Assembly: GCA_020637295.1 (NCBI GenBank)
Contig: JACJWF010000009.1
Span: 62,001-126,000 of the forward strand
From: Acidimicrobiaceae bacterium
Lineage (GTDB): Bacteria > Actinomycetota > Acidimicrobiia > Acidimicrobiales > Ilumatobacteraceae
Length of the DNA: 64,000 nt
Direction: 5' to 3'
Position 1 is the first letter of the stretch, and each line of letters begins with the position of its first letter. Of the stretch, positions 29,422-37,074 are shown one piece after another. The notes under the pieces were generated by a model. That model made no database searches. It worked only from the letters and a program-made list of their open reading frames with translations, and was not told the DNA's origin. Both the position numbers and the translations under genes were made by a program.

Positions 29422-30198
29422 ATGCTGCTCGCCCACGAACTGCTCGGCTCCGCCGGCGCCCCGGAACTGGTGCTCGTCCACGGCATCACCGACAGCCATG
29501 AGATGTGGCGGCCGCTGCTGGCGCCGCTGGCGGAGACCCACCGGGTCCTCGCGGTGGACCTGCGCGGCCACGGGGCCAGCCCGGACGGCGACGCCTACGA
29601 CCCGCTCTCCTACGCCGCTGACGTGGTGGAGACCGTGCGGTCGGCCGAGTTCACCGACCCGTTGCTGGTCGGTCACTCGCTCGGCGGTGTGGTGGTCAGC
29701 GCCTACGCGGCCATCGCGCCGTGCCGTGGCGTGGTGAACATCGACCAGCCCCTGCGGCTGGCCGGGTTCAAGGACGGCCTGGCCCAGCTGGAGCCCATGC
29801 TGCGCGCCGACGACGCGACCTTCCAGGCCGCGATCACGATGATGTTCACGGCGATGAACGGGCCGCTGCCGGCCGCCGAACAGGCGCGGCTGGACGCCCA
29901 CCAGCGGGCCGACCAGCGGGTCGTGCTGGGCACGTGGGCGTCCGTGCTCGAGAGCACGGCGGAGGAACTGGACGCCCAGGTCCAGGCCATCGGGGGCGCG
30001 GTCACGGTGCCGTACCTGGCCATCCACGGGCTGGATCCTGGCCCCGGGTACGCGGAGTGGCTGACGGCGCTGATCCCGTCGGCCACGTACGAGGAGTGGC
30101 CCGACCATGGCCACTACCTGCACCTCGTGCACCCGGCCCGCTTCCTCAGCCGGCTGGCGGCCTTCGAAGCGACGCTTTCCGGGGGGCCGGGCGCGTGA
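29422..30198 (+). CDS. Alpha/beta hydrolase
   Basis: A 258-residue hydrolase with LVHGITDSHEMW, the nucleophile elbow GHSLGG, AIHGLDPGPGY (acid region) and a C-terminal WPDHGHYLHLVHP (catalytic His). Substrate unknown. TAGCCT ends 7 nt before ATG 29422. Its TGA overlaps the GTG of the following enoyl-CoA hydratase, so both are made together; a role in breaking down a CoA- or ester-linked compound is a guess. Confidence 0.82.
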   Translation: MLLAHELLGSAGAPELVLVHGITDSHEMWRPLLAPLAETHRVLAVDLRGHGASPDGDAYDPLSYAADVVETVRSAEFTDPLLVGHSLGGVVVSAYAAIAPCRGVVNIDQPLRLAGFKDGLAQLEPMLRADDATFQAAITMMFTAMNGPLPAAEQARLDAHQRADQRVVLGTWASVLESTAEELDAQVQAIGGAVTVPYLAIHGLDPGPGYAEWLTALIPSATYEEWPDHGHYLHLVHPARFLSRLAAFEATLSGGPGA

Positions 30199-30977
30199 GC
30201 GTCGTGACGTCGGTCGCCGGACCCGTTGGCACGATCACGCTGGACCGCGCCGCCAAGCGCAACGCCGTCACCTACGAGATGTGGACCGCGCTGGAGGCCG
30301 CGTGCCAGGCGATGGCCCGCGATGAGGCGGTGCGGGTGGTGGTGCTGCGCGGCGACGGCGACCACTTCTGCGCGGGCGCCGACATCACCGAGCTCCTCGC
30401 CGAACGCCGGGCCACCCAGCCCAGCTTCATGGACGTCAACATGGCCGCGGAGCATGCGTTGGCCACCCTTCCGAAGCCGACCGTGGCCGTCATCCAGGGG
30501 GACTGCATCGGGGGCGGGGCCGCGCTGGCGATCGACTGCGACCTGCGGATCGCCGTCGACCAGGCGCGCTTCGGGATCACCCCGGCGAAGCTCGGGATCG
30601 TCTACCCGCCGGCGTCGCTGGAGCGGGTCACCCGGCTGCTCGGCCCGGCGGCCAAGCGCCTGCTGTTCACCGGCGACCTGGTCGACGCCGCCGAAGCGTG
30701 GCGGATCGGCCTGGTGGACGAGGTCTGGCCGGCCGGCGACGTGGAGGCCCGGGTGGACGAGTTGTGCGCCACGCTGGCCGCCCGGTCCCTCCTCACCCAG
30801 GCCGCCACCAAGCAGATGGTCGGTGCGGTGCTGGAGCACGGCTCGGTGCCGTCGGCGATGGCGGACGCGTGGGCGCACGAGGTGGCGGTCAGCGGTGAGC
30901 TGGCCGAGGGGGTGGCGGCGTTCGGGGAGCGGCGGGCCCCGCAGTTCCCCTGGCGGCGGCCTCACGGCATGTCGTAG
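30195..30977 (+). CDS. Enoyl-CoA hydratase/isomerase family protein
   Basis: A 260-residue crotonase-fold protein with GDHFCAGADITEL and IQGDCIGGGAALAIDCDLRIA, the two oxyanion-hole loops, and GIVYPPASLERVTRLLG where classical hydratases have a Glu; only one of the two catalytic acids is evident, so it may be an isomerase or another crotonase. Translationally coupled to the preceding hydrolase (GTGA). Its last 16 nt overlap the end of the convergent 128-aa gene. Confidence 0.82.
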   Translation: MSVVTSVAGPVGTITLDRAAKRNAVTYEMWTALEAACQAMARDEAVRVVVLRGDGDHFCAGADITELLAERRATQPSFMDVNMAAEHALATLPKPTVAVIQGDCIGGGAALAIDCDLRIAVDQARFGITPAKLGIVYPPASLERVTRLLGPAAKRLLFTGDLVDAAEAWRIGLVDEVWPAGDVEARVDELCATLAARSLLTQAATKQMVGAVLEHGSVPSAMADAWAHEVAVSGELAEGVAAFGERRAPQFPWRRPHGMS

Positions 30978-31348
30978 ACCTCGGGGTGCGCCAGCGGGTG
31001 GTGCACCCAGGCGATCATCTGGCGCAGCTGGTGGTAGGCGGCCAGGCGGGCCGCGTCGTCGCCGGCGGCCTCGGCGTCCTCGCACACGGCGTGCAGGCGG
31101 CGGGTGAAGGTCGGCCCCAGCTCCAGCAGGCCGCTGGCGCCTTCACTGGCCCAGCGGGCCAGCACCCAGCGGACCAGCGCCCCCTCCGGCACGTCGGTGG
31201 ACTGCGACAGGCCGCGGATGGTCCGCATCGGGTCCACCTTGGCGTAGAGGGCGACGTCGGCCTTGAGGTTGGCGTCCTTGTCGTCGTCTGGCCACGGCCC
31301 GGTCCACTGGTCCAGCGTGACCACCGGGACCACCGGGATGTCGCTCAT
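30962..31348 (-). CDS. Hypothetical protein, 128 aa
   Basis: A small, mostly helical protein (LVRWVLARWASEGASGLLELGPTF) with a Pro/Trp-rich N-terminus (DQWTGPWPDDDKDANLK). I do not recognise it with confidence. ATG 31348 follows TAGGCT (31355-31360, minus strand) by 6 nt; that box lies in the end of the upstream regulator gene, so the gene may have its own promoter as well as read-through. Confidence 0.6.
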   Translation of the reverse strand: MSDIPVVPVVTLDQWTGPWPDDDKDANLKADVALYAKVDPMRTIRGLSQSTDVPEGALVRWVLARWASEGASGLLELGPTFTRRLHAVCEDAEAAGDDAARLAAYHQLRQMIAWVHHPLAHPEVYDMP

Positions 31349-31357
31349 GGGCCGAGC

Positions 31358-31945
31358 CTACGGTTCGGTGGAGTGCGCGCTGGGCTCGCCGCCGGCCCGC
31401 AGCTCGGTCTCGATGAGCAGGGCGCGGGCCAGGTCGCCCGCCGCCGACCGGTAGCGGTGGGGCAGGTCCGCCGGGTACGACATGAAGTCACCGGTGGCTA
31501 GTGCGGTCAGCTCGCCGCCGACCTCGACCTCCACCGGCCCGGCGAGGACGTAGATGGCCTCGAACCCCGGGTGCGTCCAGGCGTCACGGAACTCCGTGGC
31601 CAGCCCGACGAGCTCCACCACGTGGAACGGCGCCCCGCCCGCGAGGAGGAGACGGCGCAGCGATTCGCCCGGTGTGGCCACCGCGGCCACCCCGGGGTCG
31701 GCGGCGCGGGCGATCACCGTGTCGGTGTCGTCATCGCCGGCGAACAGCGCCTGCGGGGTGGTGCCGAGCGCGGTGGCGATGCGGTAGAGGGACTCCATCG
31801 ACGGCGTGGCCCGGCCGTTCTCCACCTGGGAGAGGAACGGCTGGGACAGGCCGGACCGCTCCGCCAGCGCCACCAGGGTCAACCCCTGTTGCTGCCGGCG
31901 GGAGCGGATCTGGCCACCGACCGGGGAGGGTGCCGCGACCGTCAC
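31358..31945 (-). CDS. XRE-family regulator with cupin domain
   Basis: A 195-residue regulator: an N-terminal helix-turn-helix (IRSRRQQQGLTLVALAERSGLSQPFLSQVENG) and a C-terminal cupin (EFRDAWTHPGFEAIYVLAGPVEVEVGGE, then GDFMSYPADLPHRY) that probably senses a small ligand. GTG 31945 overlaps the TGA of the LLM oxidoreductase (GTGA), so the regulator is made from the same mRNA as the enzyme and may control it. The palindrome at the LLM promoter is a candidate site. Confidence 0.88.
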   Translation of the reverse strand: MTVAAPSPVGGQIRSRRQQQGLTLVALAERSGLSQPFLSQVENGRATPSMESLYRIATALGTTPQALFAGDDDTDTVIARAADPGVAAVATPGESLRRLLLAGGAPFHVVELVGLATEFRDAWTHPGFEAIYVLAGPVEVEVGGELTALATGDFMSYPADLPHRYRSAAGDLARALLIETELRAGGEPSAHSTEP

Positions 31946-33102
31946 GAGACGAGCGGGACCACCTCGCCCATGAACCGCTGCATCTGCTCGACCGCCTTGC
32001 TGTACGGGTCGCCGACGAGGTGCGGGTAGAGGGTGAGGTACTCCAGGCCCAGCAGGTCCTTGTACTCCTGGACCTGGGCAGCCACTTCCTCGGCCGTGCC
32101 GACCAGGATGGTGCGCTGGCGCATGGACTCCTCCAGCGTCGGGATCAGCCCGGGCTTCACCGGCTTGCCGTCCTCGCCCATGTAGCCGCGGCTCCAGCCG
32201 TACGGCCCGAGGAACTTCCAGAACTCGTCGTGGCCGTTGCGGGCGGTGCGCATGGCCTCCTCGTGGGTGTCCTCGATGCGCACGCTGACCACCAGCATCC
32301 GCTTCTCGTGGTTGCCGAGCGTGCGGCCGTGGGCCTGCTCGTAGACCTCCCCGTAGCGGTCCCACATCCGCTTGATGAACGTCGGGTGCTGGTTCCAGAA
32401 CACCGCGCCGTGGTCGGCCTTCGGCGTGTACTCAACGGTGGGCGGGCTGGTGGCCGCCTGCCAGATCTCGAACGGGTAGATCGGCCGGGGGACCAGCGTC
32501 AGCTCCTGCACGGTGGTGCCGCGGTCGGGGATGCCGGGGACCGGGAGCTGGAAGTACTTGCCGTCGAGGTGGAACGACTCCTGGGTGAGCGCCATCTTGA
32601 CGATCTCCATCTGCTCCTCGAAGTACTCCCGGTTCTTGGCGTCGTCGGCCGACTGGTCGGGGTTGTCGTGGGAGCCGATGGACACGTGGAAGTCGTTGAG
32701 GTGGAGGATCTCGCGGGGCACCGTGCCGCGCCCGACACCGAGGATGCCGCGGCCACCGGACAGGTTGTGCATGGTGGCGAAGTCCTCCGCCAGGCGCAGC
32801 GGGTTCCACTGCGGGACGACGTTGAACATCGCCCCGAGGCGGACGTTCTTGGTGCGGGCGGCGATCCAGGCGGAGATGAGGATGCCGTTGGGGATGACCT
32901 CGTAGCCCTCGTACTGGAAGTGGTGCTCGGTGGTCCAGAAGCTGTCGTAGCCCGCTTCGTCGGCCGCGGTGGCGGCGTCGATGTACTTCAGCGTGGCGTC
33001 CCAGCAGGTGGCGTTGTCGTACCTGCGGTCCATCGGGTTCGGCAGCCCGGCGCCGGCATCCGGCATCTCGACCCCGCCGAAGAAGAACGCTCCGACCTTC
33101 AT
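31942..33102 (-). CDS. LLM-class (luciferase-like) flavin-dependent oxidoreductase
   Basis: A 386-residue member of the bacterial luciferase superfamily: AATAADEAGYDSFWTTEHHF, LGAMFNVVPQWNPLRLAEDFATM, SGGRGILGVGRG, EIWQAATSPPTVEY and a C-terminal TRTILVGTAEEV-like segment (QRTILVGTAEEVAAQVQEY). Members oxidise small organics with FMN or F420; which cofactor is used here is not readable, though an F420 ligase is encoded at 19126. ATG 33102 has an AAGGG site and lies behind a promoter with an overlapping palindrome. Confidence 0.86.
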   Translation of the reverse strand: MKVGAFFFGGVEMPDAGAGLPNPMDRRYDNATCWDATLKYIDAATAADEAGYDSFWTTEHHFQYEGYEVIPNGILISAWIAARTKNVRLGAMFNVVPQWNPLRLAEDFATMHNLSGGRGILGVGRGTVPREILHLNDFHVSIGSHDNPDQSADDAKNREYFEEQMEIVKMALTQESFHLDGKYFQLPVPGIPDRGTTVQELTLVPRPIYPFEIWQAATSPPTVEYTPKADHGAVFWNQHPTFIKRMWDRYGEVYEQAHGRTLGNHEKRMLVVSVRIEDTHEEAMRTARNGHDEFWKFLGPYGWSRGYMGEDGKPVKPGLIPTLEESMRQRTILVGTAEEVAAQVQEYKDLLGLEYLTLYPHLVGDPYSKAVEQMQRFMGEVVPLVS

Positions 33103-33148
33103 GTGCAGCCCTTTCGTCGTTCGTGACTCTGGGTTCGCACCGTAGCAC

Positions 33149-33169
33149 GATATTGATGACGTCAATATC
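33149..33169. promoter_or_regulatory. Palindromic operator overlapping the LLM promoter
   Basis: GATATTGA-N5-TCAATATC, 8-bp perfect arms and AT-rich in a GC-rich genome. On the minus strand it contains TTGACG (33160-33165), which with TACGGT (33139-33144, 15-bp spacer) makes a plausible -35/-10 pair for the LLM gene. A bound repressor would block it. Confidence 0.6.
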
Positions 33170-33252
33170 ACCGCCGCGTGAACGTGAGGCGCGGCGAGCG
33201 GCTCGCCGGGGTCGTCGCCGGCCCCGGAGGTCCCGGTGTGCCCTCGTTCTCG

Positions 33253-33416
33253 TCAGTTCGATTTCGATTGTGGTTGCAGGAGACCGCCCACGGCCCGGGT
33301 GGCCCCGCCCCGCGGCCCTCGCCGGCGACGCCAGCGGGTCCCACGGCCCGGTTCGTTCCCGGCCCGCCGCCGACAGGTCCTCGTCGCCAGAGCTACCCGA
33401 ATCGAAATCGAACTGA
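33253..33416. repeat. 164-bp unit bounded by 17-bp perfect inverted repeats
   Basis: TCAGTTCGATTTCGATT (33253-33269) and its exact complement (33400-33416) enclose 130 GC-rich bases. Inside, CCCACGGCCCGG occurs at 33287-33298 and 33340-33351. No coding sequence and no clear target-site duplication. It could be a miniature transposable element or a large stem. Confidence 0.6.
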
Positions 33417-33473
33417 GTTGAACGGGAGGAGTGGGACGGACCCCGGGTGCGTCGATCGAGCGGACCGGGCCGG

Positions 33474-34667
33474 TCAGGCCGGGCGACGCTGGGTGACAAC
33501 CGCCACCACGCACAACGCCGGCACCACGAGCATCCCGTACTGCAGGCCGACGATGTCCGCCAGCACACCGAGCGCCAGCGGCCCGGCGGTGACGGCGACG
33601 CCGGACGCCAGCGCGCAGAACGCCCCCATCGACACCGAGTCCTGGCGGTGGCCGACGGCGCTGTAGAAGCGGTCGACGGTCAGCGGGTACAGCGGCGCGG
33701 CGCCGAAGCCGATCAGCGCCAGCCCGGCGACCCGCACGGGCAGGCCGGGCCCGGTGACCATCAGCACCGCGCCGAGGGCGGTGACCACGTACCCGAGGGG
33801 CAGCGTCCACCGCTCGCTGCGGCGCAGGAACGCCGGCACGGCCAGGCGGGACACGAACATCATCACGCCGAACACGCACGACAGGGCCGGTGCCGCCCCG
33901 TCGGACGCGCCGCCGACCTCGTGCAGGTACACCACCGCCCACACGCCGGGTGTGAAGTCCACGAGGGCGGCGTTGATGAGATGCAGCCAGGGGCGGATCA
34001 CCTCGCGGTCGAGGACGCCGGCGATCTGGAAACGACCGTGGCGCTCGCCCGTCGGGAAGACCGCCCGCCGGCCCACCGCAACGAGGACGACCAGGCACAC
34101 CACCGTGAGGCCGAGGTAGGGGATCCGCCACGACCAGCCCGTCGCGATCGCGGCACCGATCAGCAGGGCGAAGGCCACGCCGACCGCACCCGGCACCGCG
34201 TTGACGGCGGCGAACGCAGCCGCCCGGTGCTCGCCGTGGTGGTCGCTGATGATGCCGGGCATCAGCATCACCAGCAGGGCCCCGCCGATGCCGCTCATCA
34301 CCGTGCCGGCCAGCGTGACCGGCCACGCCGGACCGAGGACGAAGACCGTGACGCCGACACCGATGAGGCTGACGGCGATGATCATTGCCGTGCGCCGGCC
34401 CACCCGGTCGATCGCCCGCACGCCGAACACGCCGCTGATCAGCAGGCCGATGCCGAACGTGCTGCCGTGCAGGGCGGCCACCACCCCGGACAGGCGGAAC
34501 TGCTCGCGCAGTTCGCCGAGGACGACGCCGATGCTGAGGGCGCAGACGAGCACCGCATAGCCGACGGCCGAGGCGTAGGTCAGGCGGTCCCAACGGAAGC
34601 GGGAGGGTGCGACCTCGGGGGCGGTGAGCATCGGTTCGAGTTTCGCAGTGGGCGGCGACGTTGCCAC
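33474..34667 (-). CDS. MFS transporter
   Basis: A 397-residue membrane protein with about 12 helices and the MFS loop 2-3 signature (GVRAIDRVGRRTAMI). A D-R-x-x-S-x-x-G-H-R-Q segment (DRFYSAVGHRQDS) occurs near residue 335. Cargo unknown. The GTG at 34667 is the longest start; the ATG 12 codons later is also possible, since the first residues are poorly hydrophobic and no clear ribosome site is seen for either. It lies 13 nt after the OsmC gene and may be its operon mate. Confidence 0.8.
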   Translation of the reverse strand: MATSPPTAKLEPMLTAPEVAPSRFRWDRLTYASAVGYAVLVCALSIGVVLGELREQFRLSGVVAALHGSTFGIGLLISGVFGVRAIDRVGRRTAMIIAVSLIGVGVTVFVLGPAWPVTLAGTVMSGIGGALLVMLMPGIISDHHGEHRAAAFAAVNAVPGAVGVAFALLIGAAIATGWSWRIPYLGLTVVCLVVLVAVGRRAVFPTGERHGRFQIAGVLDREVIRPWLHLINAALVDFTPGVWAVVYLHEVGGASDGAAPALSCVFGVMMFVSRLAVPAFLRRSERWTLPLGYVVTALGAVLMVTGPGLPVRVAGLALIGFGAAPLYPLTVDRFYSAVGHRQDSVSMGAFCALASGVAVTAGPLALGVLADIVGLQYGMLVVPALCVVAVVTQRRPA

Positions 34668-34680
34668 GGTGGATTTCGGC

Positions 34681-35103
34681 TCAGTCGGCGAGGCGGCTGT
34701 CCACCCGGGTGCCGGCCTCGATGGTGCGGCTGACGGTGCACAGGCGGTCGTGGGAGCGCGTGATGGCGTCGGGCAGGCGGGCGGCAGCGGCCTGCCCGGC
34801 CTCGTCGTCGGGGAACGTCACCCGGAAGGTCACGGTGAGGTCGGTCATCCGGTGACCGGTGTCGTCGCTGAGCTTCTCGCCCGCACCCTCGACCTCGAAC
34901 TGCAGCGGCTCGGACCGCTTGGTGGTGATCCAGTCCACGTCGATGGCCGTGCAACCGGCCATGGCCGCCAGCATCAGCTGAACGGGGGTGAACGTGGCGG
35001 TCGAGTCGTCGCCGAACTCCAGCGTGGCCCCCTCCCCGTTGGTGGCCCGGTACAGGCCGCGACGGACGCGCTCGATGCGGACGGAACGGTGGGTGTCGCT
35101 CAC
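34681..35103 (-). CDS. OsmC family protein
   Basis: A 140-residue OsmC/Ohr-like protein. It shows TPVQLMLAAMAGCTAIDVDWI with the conserved Cys of the first redox position, EVEGAGEKLSDDTGHRMTDL, and DRLCTVSRTIEAGTRV with the second Cys. Family members reduce organic hydroperoxides or act as thiol-active homologues. GTG 35103 overlaps the TGA of the helicase gene (GTGA), so it is translationally coupled to it. Confidence 0.88.
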   Translation of the reverse strand: MSDTHRSVRIERVRRGLYRATNGEGATLEFGDDSTATFTPVQLMLAAMAGCTAIDVDWITTKRSEPLQFEVEGAGEKLSDDTGHRMTDLTVTFRVTFPDDEAGQAAAARLPDAITRSHDRLCTVSRTIEAGTRVDSRLAD

Positions 35104-37061
35104 CACTTGCCGCCCTTGCCACGGTTCGGCCGGTCGCCGCCACGGCTGGGGCGGTCGCCGCCACGGGTCGGCCGGTCGCCCCACGCAGGGCGGTCCGAGC
35201 GCGGCCCGCGGTCGTCGCGGTCGCCGTAGGACGTGCGCCGCTGGCCGCGATGGCCCTGCTTCGCCGGGCGCTCGCCGCCGTTGTCCACGTAGCGGCGGAC
35301 CGTCGGCGTGCGGCCGCGGATCATGGTGTTGCGCAGGGCGTCGATCACGCCGTCGGCCCGGTCTTCCGGCACGCCGACCACGGCATAGAGGTCGGTGATG
35401 CGGATCGGGCCGATCTGGCGGCCCTCGAGGTCGGTCTCGTTGGCGATCGCGCCCACCAGGTCGCCTGGCCGCAGTCCGGCCTTGCGGCCGATGCCCACGT
35501 AGACGAACCCGGTGTCGCCCTGGCCGACCGGGCTGCGGTTGCCACGGTCGTCGCGGGTCATCCGGTCCGATCGGTCGCCCCGCTCCGGGCGGTCGCCGCG
35601 CTCCGTGCGCTCGCGCCGTTGCATGCGCTCGGACAGGTCAGGGATCTCGTTCTCGTCGGTCGTGTTGCCGGCCGCCTCGTGGAACAGGCGGATGGCGGCC
35701 AGCGCCACCTCGCGCAGATCGGCGTCACCCTTCAGCGCGTGCAGGACGGGCTCGTACTCGTGCAGGTCGTCTGCCGCCAGCGACTCGCGGACCGACGTGA
35801 TCGTCTGCTCCAGCTGGGCGGCGCGCAGGTCGGCGATGGTCGGCACCTTCTCGATGGCGATGGTTTGCTTGGTGAGGTGCTCGATGTTGTGCAGCAGGCG
35901 CTGCTCGCGAGGCTCGGCCAGCGTGATGGCGACGCCCTCGCGGCCCGCCCGGCCGACGCGGCCGATGCGGTGCACGTAGCTCTCTGGCGCCGAGGGAACG
36001 TCATAGTTGACCACGTGGGTCAGGGTGTCCACGTCCAGGCCACGGGCCGCCACGTCGGTGGCCACCAGCAGGTCGGCGGTGCCGTCGCGCAGGCGGCTCA
36101 TCACGCGGTCGCGCTGGGCCTGGTCCATCCCACCGTGCAGGGCCTCGGCGCGGTAGCCGCGGGCGTTCATCGTCTCCGTCAGCTGGTCCACCTCGGTGCG
36201 GGTGCGGCAGAAGACGAGCGCGCCGCCGGGGGCCTCGATGTCCAGCACCCGGCCGAGCGCGGCCGGTTTGTGGGCCCGGGGCACCACGAAGGCCACCTGG
36301 CGGACCTTGCCCATGCTGGCCTTCGTGTCGCCCTTGGTGACGTTGATCCGCACCGGGTCGGTGAGGTGCTTCTTGGCGATGGCCGTGATGCGCGGCGGCA
36401 TCGTGGCCGAGAACATCACGGTCTGCCGGCCGGCACTCAGCACGTCGGTGTCGGCCGTCTCGATGGCGTCGAGGATGGACTCGATGTCGTCGGCGAAGCC
36501 CATGTCCAGCATCTCGTCGGCCTCGTCCAGCACGACCATGCGGATGCTGCCCAGCGGCAGCGACCCACGGCCGATGTGGTCCAGCACACGGCCGGGCGTG
36601 CCCACCACGATGTGCACGCCGCGGTCGAGGGCCTGGAGCTGCTTGTAGATCGGCTGCCCGCCGTAGACGGGGCTGCTGACCGCGCCGAGGCGGCGGCCGT
36701 AGCGGAACAGGGCCTCATTGACCTGCATGGCCAGCTCGCGGGTGGGCACCAGCACGAGCGCGATGGGTGCGCCGGGGCGACCGTCCACCAGTTGCAGCGC
36801 GGGGAGCGCGAACGCCGCGGTCTTGCCGGTGCCAGTGGCCGCCTGGCCGACCAGGTCGTGCCCCTCCAGCAGGTGGGGGATGGTCTCGCGCTGGATCGGC
36901 GTGGGCTCTTCGTAGCCCAGCTCCTCCAGCGCGGCCAGGAGCTCCTCCCGCAGGCCGAGATCGGCGAAGCCCGCCGTCTCCTGCTCGACGTCGCCGTCGT
37001 TCTCGATGTCCACGGGAATCACTTCCGTCCACTGCACGCCACCGGGCGTTCCGGGGGTCAC
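35100..37061 (-). CDS. deaD: DEAD-box RNA helicase with DbpA-type RNA-binding domain
   Basis: A 653-residue DeaD/CsdA-type helicase that remodels RNA with ATP. In order: Q motif (GYEEPTPIQ), Walker A (AATGTGKT), PTRELAMQ, TPGR, DEAD, SAT, then domain 2 with HRIGRVGRAGREG. A charged linker and a DbpA-like domain (GFVYVGIGRKAGLRPGDLVGAI) follow, and an Arg/Gly tail with repeated GGDRPxRG units. The GTG at 37061 is the longest start, but TATCGT lies only 3 nt before it, so an internal GTG (for example the one opening VDIENDGD) may be used. Confidence 0.93.
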   Translation of the reverse strand: MTPGTPGGVQWTEVIPVDIENDGDVEQETAGFADLGLREELLAALEELGYEEPTPIQRETIPHLLEGHDLVGQAATGTGKTAAFALPALQLVDGRPGAPIALVLVPTRELAMQVNEALFRYGRRLGAVSSPVYGGQPIYKQLQALDRGVHIVVGTPGRVLDHIGRGSLPLGSIRMVVLDEADEMLDMGFADDIESILDAIETADTDVLSAGRQTVMFSATMPPRITAIAKKHLTDPVRINVTKGDTKASMGKVRQVAFVVPRAHKPAALGRVLDIEAPGGALVFCRTRTEVDQLTETMNARGYRAEALHGGMDQAQRDRVMSRLRDGTADLLVATDVAARGLDVDTLTHVVNYDVPSAPESYVHRIGRVGRAGREGVAITLAEPREQRLLHNIEHLTKQTIAIEKVPTIADLRAAQLEQTITSVRESLAADDLHEYEPVLHALKGDADLREVALAAIRLFHEAAGNTTDENEIPDLSERMQRRERTERGDRPERGDRSDRMTRDDRGNRSPVGQGDTGFVYVGIGRKAGLRPGDLVGAIANETDLEGRQIGPIRITDLYAVVGVPEDRADGVIDALRNTMIRGRTPTVRRYVDNGGERPAKQGHRGQRRTSYGDRDDRGPRSDRPAWGDRPTRGGDRPSRGGDRPNRGKGGKW

Positions 37062-37074
37062 TCAACGATAGAGG

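Larger units (their letters stand above)
33103..33473. other. Gene-free region with operator palindrome and large inverted repeat
   Basis: About 370 bases between two leftward genes. The right-hand 220 bases hold a 17-bp inverted repeat (33253-33416) with a 12-bp direct repeat inside. The left-hand part holds the LLM leader, its TACGGT box (33139-33144) and the palindrome 33149-33169. I see no convincing reading frame or RNA gene. Confidence 0.6.

Noticed and set aside
31942..33171. Longer N-terminus for the LLM oxidoreductase (ATG 33171)
   Set aside because: The extra 23 residues would span the operator palindrome and promoter, and the family N-terminus (MKVGAFFFGG) begins at 33102 behind an AAGGG site.
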